Assembly: GCF_949628265.1 (NCBI RefSeq) | Contig: NC_088789.1 | Span: 31,427,883-31,491,882, forward strand | DNA length: 64,000 nucleotides | Direction of reading: 5' to 3' | Source of the DNA: Cloeon dipterum | Lineage: Eukaryota > Arthropoda > Insecta > Ephemeroptera > Baetidae | Part shown: positions 34,396 to 47,889 of the stretch, piece by piece | Numbering within the stretch: the first letter of the stretch is position 1 | Layout: each line of letters opens with the position of its first letter | Made by a program: the position numbers and the translations under genes | Notes under the pieces: generated by a model | Database searches by the model: none | What the model was told of the DNA's origin: nothing | The model's input: only the letters and a program-made list of their open reading frames with translations

Positions 34396-35525
34396 ATGTG
34401 AAATTTGATTAATTAATTTTAAAGGATTTTAGAATATTTTAAATATAAAGCTTTTAAACGAAAATTTTGCAAAATCTTATTTTCAACACAAAAGCAAGCA
34501 ATTTCTCAGGTTACCATTTAAATTTTTGAGAAAATTGGCAAGAAAGCATGCTAATCAAAAATTTCCTGGGTCTAAAACCACGTTTTGTTTCCCAATTTTA
34601 GGAATTCAACTTAAAAAAGATCTGATTTTTTTATTTTCAGTAAAATTGCATTCTTTATTTCGGAAAAATGCTGCTTAATGTGAACCCTGACACCATATAT
34701 TGATGTTTAATAAATATATCATTGTATTCTTGCTAAATTGATTAAAATCATATACTTAAAAATATATAAATTTCAGATTCAATTAATTAAACTATGATTT
34801 ACACCATTCTAATTTAAATTAATTTAATTCCGCCCCTCTTGGGCCCTCCAGACGCCAAAGTGACGCTGACTAAACTTTAAAATATTCAATTTACTTGAAA
34901 AGGTCGGTGCGGAACTGCGGAGAATCAAATAACCGACCGGCCGTCGCCGAGCATCACCAATTGCGCTTGAAATTACTGAAAATCAGCCTTGGAGCGGATT
35001 TCAGGTCGAGATTTACCCTGAGAAAGGTCGTGAGGGTACCGCAGGTCAAAGCCCCGTCCAAGACCTGTCTGTTGAGGGTTCGTGGGCGACGATCAGACCA
35101 ACGGCTGAATTTTAAGACAAATAAAACAATTTTCGCTTTTGAACATCACTTATCGCAAAGCCAAAAGACAAAAAAAAAATAATTCTAATTTTTCTATGAC
35201 CGAAAAATCCTGGAAATCGGTTTCCAGTCTGGGAGTATTCCTGCGTTTGCGATGAATTCGGTAAAATAATCTCGAATTTTGAATTTTTCATGTTATCGGT
35301 GGCACTCGGCCCGACGCCACTCTGCTCGCTGCTGCACCCGCTCGCTTCCACGCCACGCCACTGAAACACTAGAGTTCAAATTTGCATCAAAACCACCTTC
35401 AAAAAAAGCAAGAGGGGGATTTAACGTGAATGGCGAAAATTCAGAGCATGCAAGGGATTAAAATAAAAATGAAACGCACCTGCGTCTTGTCGGAGGCGGT
35501 GCCCAGGTGTCCATCAGTCACCGCC
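34396..35525. other. Spacer after zinc-finger gene 2
   Basis: Counterpart of 6778-7898. AT-rich, then GC-richer, with the accctgagaaaggtcgtgag motif at about 35017-35036. No gene seen. Confidence 0.6.
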
Positions 35526-36179
35526 GCAGGTACTGTTCTTCGCGTTCATCGTCAGCACCTGCTGAGAATTTAATTTTTCGATTCGTTTTCAGAGTCAATT
35601 TGTATTTTTTGTTTAAATCTGCTCTATTCATTGAAATTTAACATTTTTTAAAACATGGTTTTGGTAACTAAGAAAGAAATAATTTAAATTGACTCAAGAA
35701 AAACTTCTCGGAATTTGAACTACAAGGTTCCAGACCTGTCAGGTTATATACAGTTTAGCGACTATTTTAATTCACAGTTGGAAATGGCGAAAAACAAGTT
35801 TTGTCTCCTGCTCGTCAACAAAAGCGACATAAAAAAGGAACAGAGTGAAGCGGTCGGAATAAAAAGCAGGAGAGACGAAGAAAGGCTGTCGTGATAAATA
35901 AATAAAGTTAAACGAAGCATCGGCCGATCAGCAGTTCAAGTTGATTTTTATTGCCTCGCCCTTAGCCTTGACACCAATTAAGATTTTTGGAATTGATTTG
36001 TTTATTTGTCCCTTTGAATTTGAAGAGGCGAGTGAAACGAAGTGGGAAATTATCATAATTAAATTAAAGCAAGGGTTAAACAGGCAAAGAGACGTTTCGC
36101 ACCCGGGATAGAAAGAAATGCTGAAATTGCAGTCCTAGTATTTTGTTGTAAAAGCACTCCAATTGCCAAATGTGCGAAT

Positions 36180-38083
36180 GCCCGAGAGGGATCCGGGTCC
36201 GAGAGGTTTTTTGCCGCCGCCCCATGGGGGCCCAGGGAGCCCCTTCGAAGCAAGCGGCCTCCCTATTCTCCTGTGTAAAAAAATCGCCAAAAAGGGGCCG
36301 ATCGGGCCGAAACCCGGATGGTCGACAGAGGGTCACTTCCAAACGCGGAAACAATGGAGAAACCCGAGATTCCGCCCATAGGCGAATTTAAAAAAAAAAA
36401 ATGAAACGAAAACGGGCCTTTTGGAGGGTCTTTCCGCGGCACTGGGGGGTGCGGGGGGATGGGAGGTTGAAACCGGCGCCATCGTCCGCGGAATTTATCG
36501 GCGAGTTCAGCGAACACCGGTTTTGGCCCGCAACTCCCATAGGGGCCGAGATAAAAAATTCTAAAGGCCGAAAAACGTGGTTTGGACAAAAATTATTTTT
36601 TTTGAGGAGTCCCCGCGAAGGCCCACGACGTCCGACGGCTCACCACGACCACTCATTCGAAAGACGCTGCGATTAGCTTCAATTTGACGGGTAGCACCGC
36701 CATCCTGCTTGAACCGCGCGGAAGGTGGAAGGGCCGAAAGGGTTAAAAACAGGCAAAAGTCGAAATCCCCATATGATTAACACGGGAGCCCACTTTGTCT
36801 GGGATTAAAATTCCAAGATAGCCAATTTTTAATTTCGCTTAAAAAAATAAGGCGCAGCGAGTATGAAATCCAGGTGACTTCCTCAGGGTCAGCGGTGACC
36901 CTTCAAAGTTGAAAAACGCGATTTTTCGGTACTCGCGGCCCCCCCGCGGAGTCCCGATAGGCCCCAGCGCCCCCAAACTCGAGATTCGAGCAGGCGACGA
37001 GTAGACAAAGCCAACGGTGTGCGGAAAAGATTTTTCCGCACCGGAGCGAAAAAGTTATTAAACGGGCAAATTTTGCCCATTTTCCATTCCGTACCTTTCG
37101 GCAGGCATATCTTCGGACCTGGGCAAAAACTGAAAAAAATGTCCCATTCGTCGATGCGCAATTTATCTCCGAACATTTTAAGACCAAATTCGACCTGATC
37201 GGATGAAAAGCCTGGAAGGAGTAGTCTTTGGCGAGCGGCGCGGAAGGGTTTTTCGCCTCCCATAAGCTTAACATGGGAATTTGGAATTCGGATTTCGGGC
37301 GGAAAAAATTCTTTTGGGCCGCGATTACTGTGCTATTCGCTTCCACCCGGCAAACAGTCCCTGCAAACCGATTTTGGCGGAAATCCGGGCCATAGGCGAA
37401 TTACGGCGGCGCATTGAAAATCCGCGTTTTGCCGTGCACGCAAATGGAGAGTCTGGAAATACGCGCGGCGGCGCCGCGGAGCCGCCGGCCGCTGAATCTC
37501 GAATTTGACCATCGGACCCACACGACTGAGTGCGCGGGGGTCTGAAACCGAATTTTTAGCGGTCTAACTCTTCCCAAATTCGTTTTATAGGCGATTTTCG
37601 GTTTTTCGCGTGCACGGCAGAAGGAGCGTGCGGTGCGGCACCGAGCGGAACAGTTTTATTTTTGCCAAAATTCGAGTATTCACCGCAGAGTCGACCGCGA
37701 CCCCTCATTCGAAAGCGCCCGCCGAGCGCTTCAACCTGGCGTGCCCAAACGACCTTCCTCAGGGTCCCCCGACCTGAAACCCTTTCGCAGGCCGAATTTA
37801 ATTGCGTTTTCGGCCTTTTCAAGCAAGTTTGACGTTGCGCTGCGTCGACCAGCCGCACTTCGATACACCAACCTTCCTCAGGTCGCCCACCCTGAGCACT
37901 TTTACTGCGCGATTCAGCCGGCCGCACCGACTCATTTCGCTTCCTTCGTCGCATTTTGAGTGCGTCTCCGGCGCCGCAGGTGCAGGCACGCCGCCGCCCG
38001 CCACCCGCTCAGGGGCGACTCCGAGTTTTGGCCCCCGCCCTGAGTTAGCATATACATCGGAGCTCAAGTGCGAAGCGCTTGTT
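36180..38083 (+). mobile_element. GC-rich element, left copy, cassette 2 (most complete)
   Basis: About 1.9 kb, flanked by TGCGAAT at 36173-36179 and again at 38084-38090, while the unoccupied sites in the second R blocks (near 15987 and 43191) have it once. This looks like a 7-bp (perhaps 8-9 bp with a mismatch) target-site duplication. Its sequence recurs inverted at 39463-41366. No transposase-like frame; class unknown. Confidence 0.6.
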
Positions 38084-39039
38084 TGCGAATATTTTGAAGT
38101 TGAGCGGATGAGTAGGTTGGCGAACATGAGAGGTCGCGCGCGTTCGGCAGCGATTGCACGGATTAATATAATTTATTTTGACGCGGCGCCGAAAGAGGGA
38201 AGCTGCTCGGCCTCCGCACACTCACGCGCAGCGACGAAAAGTCTAGCTTTTCGCTCACTCGGCGGCTTGCCAAAAATAAAGTCCACTCGAAAGTCAGCCG
38301 CGAAAAAGTCTTCCAAGAGCAGGAAAAGAAATTCTCGCTCACATTCAGTCACCGAGAGCGTTTGGGTTTTGGCTGCCGCTGCCGCGACCAAAAGTAAGTG
38401 AGAAAACACAAATTAAACGGATATTTTGCACTGAGGAGCACAATTCTAGGCATTCCGTTAAGTCTCCCGATTCCATTCGCATCAAAAGGAAAACTTTATT
38501 TCGAGATTAATCGAGTTTTATTGAAATTAAGACTTTTTCCATTCATGAAAAGTCTTACCTTGACGCTTCGAATTTTTAATATTAATATTTTGCCCAGACT
38601 ATTCTCCAATTTAGAGTATATTTGTTCAGATTCGGCCGGCACATTAATTTAAGGAGCATCCGCCTCCGCGATTTTGCTCAAATCTCTCTAAAAATTTGCA
38701 AGATTTGGCTGCACAAACATTTTACGCACGATATTCTGCTCTTGGTCGCCTGAGATTAATTTTAAAATGTAGGCAATCGAGTTCAAAATTCTTTGACCGG
38801 TCACAATTGTGTCAATGCGCGCGGAAAATAAGGCAAAGAAAATTTCATTTCAAATGGAAAAAGGCGAGAATCGATGCATCAATTTGGACCTTTAATAACA
38901 TTATATTGGCAATTTTATCAGGGTGTTTAATTTTTTTCTTTTAGAACCATTTTGAATGCAGTGGAAATATTTTTTTTTGCTCCATTGGAACGAGTTGGCG
39001 GATTAGAGCACGGAATTTTTAAAAATATCAGTCGATACT

Positions 39040-39097
39040 GGGCGATAAATCGATATTTTCCTATCCTTAAACACAACGCAATATCGACGTATCGCCC
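39040..39097. other. Hairpin-forming inverted repeat in R block, cassette 2
   Basis: Same structure as 11142-11199 with one further base change (gacgtatcgccc in the right arm). It again stands directly before ATGGCCGAGCGGATGAG. Confidence 0.55.
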
Positions 39098-39462
39098 ATG
39101 GCCGAGCGGATGAGTTGGTTAGCGAAAATGTGCGACTGCGATGATGCGACTGCTCTCCCGCTCGGTTTTTTATTTGGACGAGGCGCCGAGGGAGGGAATC
39201 TCGATTTAGTTGCTTGCCACGCACTCACGCGTAGCCTTTCTAATACAATTAATTTATAAACGCGAGCGACGAAAAGTCTCACTCTTCGCTGCGAGCGAGA
39301 GAAGAAAGGAGGCTGGCGGCAGGCGCAAGTAAATCGCGAGCGCCGAGAGCCAAACCGGGAGGAAAGACGGATGAGCCACACCTAGTTGCTCACTCGCAAT
39401 CAGCAGTTTTTTAGTAAGTTTTCCAGCGTTCGCATCTCATTGCCGGTTGTGAATTATTTGTA

Positions 39463-41366
39463 ACTTGAGTTCCGAGTCGGGGGCCAACTCGGATTCGCCC
39501 CAAAGCCGGTCGCGGGCGGCGGCGCGCCGGCACCTGCGGCGCCGGAAACGCCGAGAAGGCCGTCTCTGGGAGAGATCTCAGGGCGGCCACCCTGAGAAAG
39601 GTCGCCGGGGTGGTTGGGGGTATGCGCGTTGGCGAGACGCTTCCGGGGAGGGTATCGCGCGCGAAAATCGCTCCGCCGGTCCGGTCGTCGGGCGGCAAAC
39701 ACCTGGGCGCTCTGTTCGAGGGTTTCAGGTCGGGGGACCCTGAGAAAGGTCGTTTGGGCACGCCAGGTTGAAGCGCTCGGCGGGCACTTTCGAATGAGGG
39801 TTCGCGGTCGACGCTGCGGCGAGAACTCGAATTTTGGCAAAAATAAAACTATTCCGCTCGGTGCCGCACGGCACGCTCCTCCTTCCGTGCACGCGATTTG
39901 CACACCAAAAACCGAAAATCCCTTATAAAATGAATTTGGGCAGAGTTAGACCTGTTAAAATTTGGTTTTAGACACCCACCCACGCACTCGTGTGTGTCCG
40001 ATGGTCAAATTGGGTATTCAGCGCCCGGCGGCTCCGCGGCGCCGCCGCGCGTTTTTTCAGCCTAGCCATTTTCATGCCGGGAAAAACGCGGATTTTCAAT
40101 GCTCCGCCGTAATTCGCCTATGGGCCGGATTTCCGCCAAATTCAGTTTGCAGGGACTGTTGGCCGGGCGGAAGAGCGTGGTACGACAACCGTGGCACAAA
40201 AGAATTTTTTCTGCCCGAAATCCGAATTCCAAATTCCCATGTTAAGCTTATGGGCGGCGAAAAACCCTTCCGCGCCGCGCGTCAAGCACTACTCCTCCAA
40301 GGTTTTTCATCCGATCATCCAAATTTTCATCCGAATTTGGTCTTAAAATGTTCGCAGATAAATTGCGCATCGATCAATGAGCCATTTTTTTCAATTTTTT
40401 TCCCAGGTCCGAAGATATGCTTGCCGAAAGGTACGGAATGGAAAATGGGCAAAATTTGCCCGCTTAATAACTTTTTCGCTATGGGGCGGAAAAATCTTTT
40501 CCGCACACCGTTGGCTTCGTCTACTTGTTGCCTGCTCGAATCTTGAGTTTGGGGGCCCTGGGGCCCATAGGGACCCCGCGGGGGGCTGCGAAAACCGAAA
40601 AATCGCGTTTTGTACCTTTGAAAGGTCACCGTAGACCCTGAGGAGGTCACCCGGATTTCATACTCGCAGGACCTTATTTTTTTGGGCAAACTTAACGATT
40701 GGCTATCTTGGAATTTTGATCCCAAACAAAGTGGGCTCCCGTGTTAATCTTATGGGGATTTCGACTTTTGCCGGTTTTTAACCCTTTCGGCCCTTCTCGC
40801 TCCGGCGCTGTTCAAGCAGGATGGCGGTACTACCCGTCAAAATGAAGCTAATTGCATCGTCTTTCGAATGAGTGGTAGCGGCGGGCCGTCGGGCGTCGTG
40901 GACCTTCGCGGGGGCTCTTCAAAAAAAATAATTTTTGTCCAAACCACGTTTTTGCACCTTCCGAATTTTATATCTCGGCCGCTATGGGAGTTGCGGGCTA
41001 AAACCGGTGATGGCTGAACTTGCCGTTAAATTCTGCGGGTGACGGCACTGGTTTCGACCACCATCCCCCTCGCACCCCCGCTGCCCCCGTGAGAGCGTCG
41101 AAAAGGCCCTTTTTGGTTTTATTTTTTTTAAATTCGCATATGGGAGAAATCCAGTCTTGCACACCTGAAAACGCATTCGTGGGCGACCCTCGTTCGACCA
41201 CCTGGGTTTCGCCCCGATCCGCCCCGTTTTGGCGATTTTTTTTACACAGGAGCATAGGGAGGCCGCTTGCAAAGAGGGGGCTCCCCGGGCCCCTATGGGG
41301 CGGCGGCAAAAAACCTCTGTGGCCCGAACCTCTTTCGCCCCCCCCCCCCGCATCCGTCCCTTTAGG
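39463..41366 (-). mobile_element. GC-rich element, right copy, cassette 2
   Basis: Inverted relative to 36180-38083, to the ends: the outer end (gccgccgccccatagggg on the minus strand) and the inner end (cttgag...gggcggcgg) match the left copy. It interrupts the sequence that reads gaattatttgtaattacgagaagagcc at the unoccupied site (44520-44545). I could not define a clean target-site duplication. A run of 12 C is at 41338-41349. Confidence 0.55.
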
Positions 41367-42774
41367 TACCACGAGAAGAGCCAGAAAGCACAAATAAGAG
41401 GACTGCATTTTAAAATTCCTGCAATCGAAACAAAATTTTGGCTCAACTTTTTATTTTGCGAAGCCGTGTGATTTTTAAAAACATTTTATTTTGTCCAGCT
41501 CAAAAGTAATTTTATTTCAAAAATAATAATTTGAAAAGATCTTGATGTGGCCAATTGATTATCATCGCCCTACTGAAGCTACACTTGTCTTTTTACAAAG
41601 TCTCACTATTAACTTTTTAATTTTCATCAGAATTGTCTACACTTTTAATTCCCTTCCGGATATGCAAAATATTAAGCAATAACCATCGGATTTTGATCGA
41701 AATTTCCTCTTGCAAAAAGTCCGACTTGCAAAATCGCTCAGCTGATAGAAAGAGCGGCACGCGGTTGGCCTTGAAACTATTATCGGGTCGTGCAGTGACC
41801 GCAGCAGAATAGAAGGAAAGTCTAACATTTGGATGCTATCGCGACGCGATTAAAAAAGAGGCCCAGGGAGAGCAAAAATACGCATAAGCTCCAAGCATTC
41901 TTTGATTCGCGGCTCTACATGAGGAGCAAAAATGGAAATGGATTTAATCTGCCTCTCCGAGAGGAATATTATTACTTTCAATCTGAGATGTTTCAATCTC
42001 TATTAGTATAATTAATTGGAGGAATGCTATTGTTGACAGGGTTCGCAAAAACCCGCATATTTACAAAAAAAAACTTGACAGCAAAAACGAGGAATTTTAT
42101 TTTGCTCAGCCGCTTTTATCCTGTTGTTGGACTTTGTGATTATGCGGTTATGCCTTTTGTCAAACCTCTTTTACATTTTTCAGCAACTGAATATATCCAT
42201 ATAGGACTCTAAATAAATAAAGATTTTCGTCGATTAAAGTTCTTAACTTTGTATTCTTTAATTCTTCAATTTAATCATTTAATCGGGATAATTAATTAGA
42301 AATTGGTTTTGGCTCGAAATATATTTTTTGATTAGACTTTTGTCAAAAGTCTTCCTCTGTTCTGCACAAATTCTACCAAAGTAGCGTAGACTTTCACACG
42401 CAGTGTTAATTTTAGTTTTTATCTTAAACTCGACTGTTGCTCAACAAAAGCCCACACGCACACACACGCGGCGCTGGCTGTGTGAGAGGCGACGCGGGCC
42501 GCGGCGGTCTATCCTTAAATTCGATGCTGCTGCTGGCCAATAAGTCTGATTTCTGATATCAAAACTCTCTGCCTGCCATGCCAATAACTCCAGATCAATC
42601 CCAATACAGGCGCACGGGAACATTTAAAAATACATGAAAACGCACAATTAATATCTTCCAGAAACACTAAGACTGTGACTGCGCGCGGTTCCTGCTTTTA
42701 AAATTAGAGTACAAAAATTCTTCCCCGCGAAGAACCACGCCGCTCCCCGACGGACTCATTAATTTGCCCCAAAC

Positions 42775-45700
42775 CTCAAGGTATTGTTCTTCGCGTTGTT
42801 CGTCAGCAGCTGCTGAGAATTTTTAAAATAAATTTTAGTTTTTTTTTCAGAGTCGGTTTGTAATTTTTTGTTTAAATCTGTTCTATTCATTGAAATTTAA
42901 CAACTTTTAAAACCACGGGTTTTTTGGTAACTAAGAAAGAAAAAATTTAAATTGACCCGAGAAAAACTTCTCGGAATTTTAACTGCAAGGTTCCAGACCT
43001 GTCAGGTTATGTATAATGCGACGATTTTAATTCACTGTTGAAAATGGCGAAAAACAAGTTTTGTCTCCTACACGTCAACAAAAGCGACATAAAAAAGGAA
43101 CAAAGTGAAGCGGTCGGAATAAAAAGCAGCGTCGATAGGAGAGACGAAGAAAGGCCGCGTTGTGGACTCTCGGCATTCCAATTGCCAAATTTGCGAATAT
43201 TTTGAAGTTGAGCGGATGAGTAGGTTTGCGGAAATGAGAGGTCGCGCGCGTTCGGCAGCGATTGCATGAATTAAAATAATTTATTTTGACGCCGAGAGAG
43301 GGAAGCTGCTCGGCCACCACACACTCACGAGCAGCGACGAAAAGTCTAGCTTTTCGCTGACTCGGCGGTTTGCCAAAAATAAAGTCCACTCCAAAGTCAG
43401 CCGCGAAAAGTCTTCCAACAGCAGGAAAAGAAATTCTCACTCACATTCAGACACCGAGAGCGTTTGGGTTTTTGGATGGCGCTGCCGCGACCAAAAGTAA
43501 GTGAGAAAACACAAATTAAACGGATTTTTGACCCAGAGGAGCACAATTCTAGGCATTTCGTTCCATTCGCATCAAAAGGAAAACTTTATTTCGAGATTAA
43601 TCGAGTTTTACTAAAATTAAGACTTTTTCAATTTATAAAAAGTCTTACTCTGACGCTTTGAATTTTTAATATTAATATTTTGCCCAGACTATTCTCCAAT
43701 TTAGAGTATATTTGTTCAGATTCGGCCGGCACATTAATTTAAGGAGCATCCGCCTCCGCGATTTTGCTCAAATATCTCTAAAAATTGGCAAGATTTGGCT
43801 GCACAAACATTTTACGCACGATATTCTGCTCTTGGCCGCCTGAGATTAATTTCAAAATGTAGGCAATCGAGATCAAAATTCTTTGACCGGTCACAATTGT
43901 GTCAATGCGGAAAATAAGGCAAAGAAAATATGGAAAAAGACGAGAATCGGGAATCGATGCAACAATCTGGACCTTTAATAACATTTTATTGGCTATTTTA
44001 TCAGACCGTTTTAAAAATTTGTCATTTAGAACCATAGTTTGAAAGAAGCGGAAAGATTTTTTTCCCCATTGGAACGAGTTGGCGGATTAGAGCACGGAAT
44101 TTTTAAAAATATCAGTCGATACTGGGCGATAAATCGATATTTTCGTATCCTTAAACACAACGCAATATCGATGTATCGCCCATGGCCGAGCGGATGAGTT
44201 GGTTAGCGAAAATGTGCGGCTGCGATGATGCGACTGCTCTCCCGCTCGGTTTTTTATTTGGACGAGGCGCCGAGGGAGGGAATCTCGATTTAGTCGCCCG
44301 CCACACACTCACGCGCAGCCTATTTAATACAATTTAAGCAAGCGATAAAAATTCTCCTCACTCTTCGCGCTGCGAGCGAGAAAAGAAAGGAGGCAGGCGC
44401 ACATACGTCGCGTGCGCCGAGAGCCAAACCGGGAGGAAAGACGGATGAGCTACACCGTGCTCGCTCGCAATCAGCAGTTTTAGTAAGTTTTCCAGCGTTC
44501 GCATCTCATTGCCGGTTATGAATTATTTGTAATTACGAGAAGAGCCAGAAAGCACAAATAAGAGGACTGCATTTTAAAATTCCTGCAATCGAAACAAAAT
44601 TTCGGCTCACCTTTTTATTTTCCGAAGCCGTGTGAGTTTTAAAAACATTTTATTTTGTCTGGCTCTGAAGTAATTTTATTTCAAAAATTATAATTTGAAA
44701 AGATCTTGATGTGGCCAATTGATTATCATCGCCCTACCGAAGCTACACTTTTTACAAAGTCTCATTATTAACTTTTTAATTTTCATCAGAATTGTCTACA
44801 CTTTTCATTCCCTTCCTGATTTGAAAAATATTAAACAATAACCATCGGATTTTGATCGGAATTTCCTCTTGCGAAACGTCCGACTTGCAAAATCGCTCAG
44901 CTGATAGAAAGAGCGGCACGCGGTTGGCCTTGAAACTATTATCGGGTCGTGCAGTCAGCGCAGCAGAATAGAAGGAAAGTCTAACATTTGGATGCTATCG
45001 CGACGCGAATAAAAAAGAGGCCCGGGGAGAGCAAATACGCATGAGGTTAGGCTTAACGCGGACGAGACTTTAAAAATAAAAAAGCTTAAATTCTTACTGA
45101 TAGTGGCAAAGAAAAATTAGCAGGCAGAGGCGCAGGAGTGACGAATCCGTCTGCCACCTCAAAGGCTCGGGGAATGGGGGAGTGACAACCCTTAAATTGG
45201 GGTGTTACATAATTATAGTGATTGGAAAAATACATTTTAGGGCTAGGGAGACGCCAGATCTACAATCAGTTTCACAGCGCCCGCTTGAAGTTTTTAATGA
45301 AAAATAAAGAAAAGCTAATTTTTTCATGAGAGTAGTGACTGGTAGTGACCGGACGTGCAGTCGCGTGCGCGCTGCGCCTTGTGTCTGCTGGCGCGTTTTG
45401 GGCTCATCAGGCCAGAGAGAATCACGACAATCAATGACCCGCAAATCGAAAGTTTTTAATTAATTTATAATTTTTCTCAATTAGAAAAAGCTGCTCAGTA
45501 GTTAATGGCCAGACTTTCTTTTCTTGTTGTTTGACAGTAAAAACGAGGAATATTATTTTGCACAGCCGCGTTTATCCTGTTGTTGGACTTTGTGATTATG
45601 ATTATGCCTTTTGTCAGACCTCTTTCACAATTTTCAGCAACTGAATATATCCATATAGGACTCTAAATAAATAAAGATTTTCGTTGCGTATAGTTCTTAA

Positions 45701-46240
45701 CTTTGTATTCTTTAATTCTTCAATTTAATCATTTAATCGGGATAATTATTTCGAAAATGGTTTTGGCTCGAAATCAATTTTTGATTAGACTTTTGTCAAA
45801 AGTCTACCTCTTTGTTGCGTCACTAATTGCACAAATTCGACCACAATAGCGTAGACTTTCACGCGCAGTGCTAATTTTAGTTTTTATCTTAAACTCGACT
45901 GTTGCTCAACAAAAGCCAACACGCGCACACACGCGGCGCTGGCTGTGTGAGAGGCGACGCGGGCCGCGGCGGTCTATCCTTAAATTAGATGCTGCTGCTG
46001 GCCAATAAGTCTAGTTTCTGATATCAAAACTCTCTGCCTGCCATGCCAATCAACTCCCGATCAATCCCAATACAAGGGCACGGGAACATTTAAAAATACA
46101 TGAAAACGCACAATTAATATCTTCCAGAAACACTAAGACTGTGACTGCGCGCGCTTCCTGCTTGTAAAATTAGAGTACAAAAATTCTTCCCCGCGAAGAA
46201 CCACGCCGCTCCCCGACGGACTCATTAATTTTCCCCAAAC
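42775..46240 (+). repeat. R block, cassette 2, second copy (without GC-rich elements)
   Basis: Counterpart of 15578-19335, directly following the first R block of cassette 2. It lacks both GC-rich elements and carries the hairpin at 44124-44181. No coding region is supported. Confidence 0.7.
44124..44181. other. Hairpin-forming inverted repeat in second R block, cassette 2
   Basis: Same arms and loop length as 11142-11199. Its presence in both R blocks shows that it predates their duplication. Confidence 0.55.
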
Positions 46241-47810
46241 CTCAAAATACCCAACTTTTTATATTTATGCTCACCCCAATTTTTCTCCCCCCCCTCTCTC
46301 TCTCTCTCTGAGGGGGGCGTTTCGCGCTCTCCCTTCTGGTTGTATTGCGGAAGGTGGCCAGCGTGCAGCTTGACTTCGCACAATTTTCATTTTAATTCCG
46401 TTTTCATCATCAAAAAAAATTTAAATTTTCATACGCGGTAAACAATAAATCTGTCCTTGAAAATCAATAAAAATTTTATAAATGTATTATTAAAGCAGTC
46501 TCTGGTAGCCATAAGGGTCCGAGTTTACCTCTGAAAATCATAGAAATTATTAAAATGAAAAACATATTTTTCTTAGATATTTCTTGAATAAATTAACTTT
46601 TTTTGGAATTTTAATTTTTCCTAAAAAATTTTAAATCTTCTTTAACGACCAACTTAAAGTTTCGGACAAATTTTGTGCGAAAACAGTTAATTTGAGACAA
46701 ATTTGGTCAGTGGGGAGGAAACTGGAAACTGGTAATTTGATCATCTTTCTGAATTTATGCAGTTTTTAACGCTACTATCAACTAGTGAATTTTAATGAGG
46801 CCAAACACTGACCCCTTTCGATAATCAGCAATTTTTGAAAAATAAAAAAGACTCAAAAGAACTATTTTTTATCTTCTCACTATTAAATTTGGACAATTTT
46901 TCCCAACCCTAAAGTAATTAATTTCCTTTGCTCGAAAGAGAGGGCGTAACTAGTAAAAATTTATTTTTTGCCACTTGGTCAAAAGTTGATGGAAAAAATA
47001 GGTCGGTTACGGTAAAATTTCCATGGAATTTAACTTTTTGAAATAAAAATCATTCTACTTTAATCCTGCCTGGCGGCCTGTTTTTTTAAGCTCAGTGCTA
47101 ACGCACCTGGAACTATCTGTGAATGAATGTTGACGAGCAGTTCTAGTACTCTTTTAAGAAAGAAAGTCTTCTACAGTTTTTCAAAATATATAGAACTAAA
47201 ATTAAGACCAATTTCAAACTATAGTCGGGCGTGCGGCCGCACCGCAGCCGACTCTGCTAAAAAAAGTTCAATGCCGAGGTGTTTTGAAGCATCGCTCATC
47301 GCAATGAGAATAATTTTGTGGCGTTTTATACACGTTTCAATCAGTCTTTTTAATCAAATTTTAGCGTTTCCTTAAACAGCCTATTATTCTAAATTTGATT
47401 TGATTTTATCTCTAATATTCATACGCAATGGAATTATCTGCTGCAACAGATGATTTCACGCGAGTAGAGACATGATCAGCGTTTGGCTATTGTTCCTGCC
47501 AATGCGAAATATACAGAAGAGAGACTGACAATGCGGCTCAATCACCTGAAAGCAAAGCCGCTTGCAGGGAAAATAAGTATCTCTTGCAGTATTTGCAGTT
47601 TCTGCTAAACTGTATACATCTTAAATAATATATTAAATTTTTGTGTTCGGTCAAATTGGGAAATATTTTACAATGTGAACTCTTTAGTCCTGAAACAGCT
47701 TTGTTTCATAATGCCCTAAATTAAATAATTATCGTCAATCATGCATTATCATTACTTAATTAATGGAATTATGTACTATATATGAGTTATTATTCTTCAT
47801 TCTTTCCTTG
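46241..47810. other. Spacer upstream of caspase-NACHT-ankyrin gene 2
   Basis: AT-rich with a (CT)n run at 46294-46309 between C and G runs. About 47190-47570 has no counterpart in cassette 1, which has a different, GC-rich stretch of about 90 bp at that place (20295-20380). From about 47570 it matches 20380 onward. No gene seen. Confidence 0.5.
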
Positions 47811-47889
47811 TGTCACTTCCTTTGACTACAGATTTCTTAACGAAATGGAAAACGGCTTGTGAAAACGACATTGAAGTCATCCCAGTTCG

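Larger units (their letters stand above)
35526..42774 (+). repeat. R block, cassette 2, first copy (with two GC-rich elements)
   Basis: Counterpart of 7899-15577, followed directly by a second R block. It carries both GC-rich elements in more complete form. The stretch 42065-42075 joins directly to the ttgacagcaaaaacgagg segment, whereas cassette 1 has several hundred extra bases there (about 14390-14855). Confidence 0.7.
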
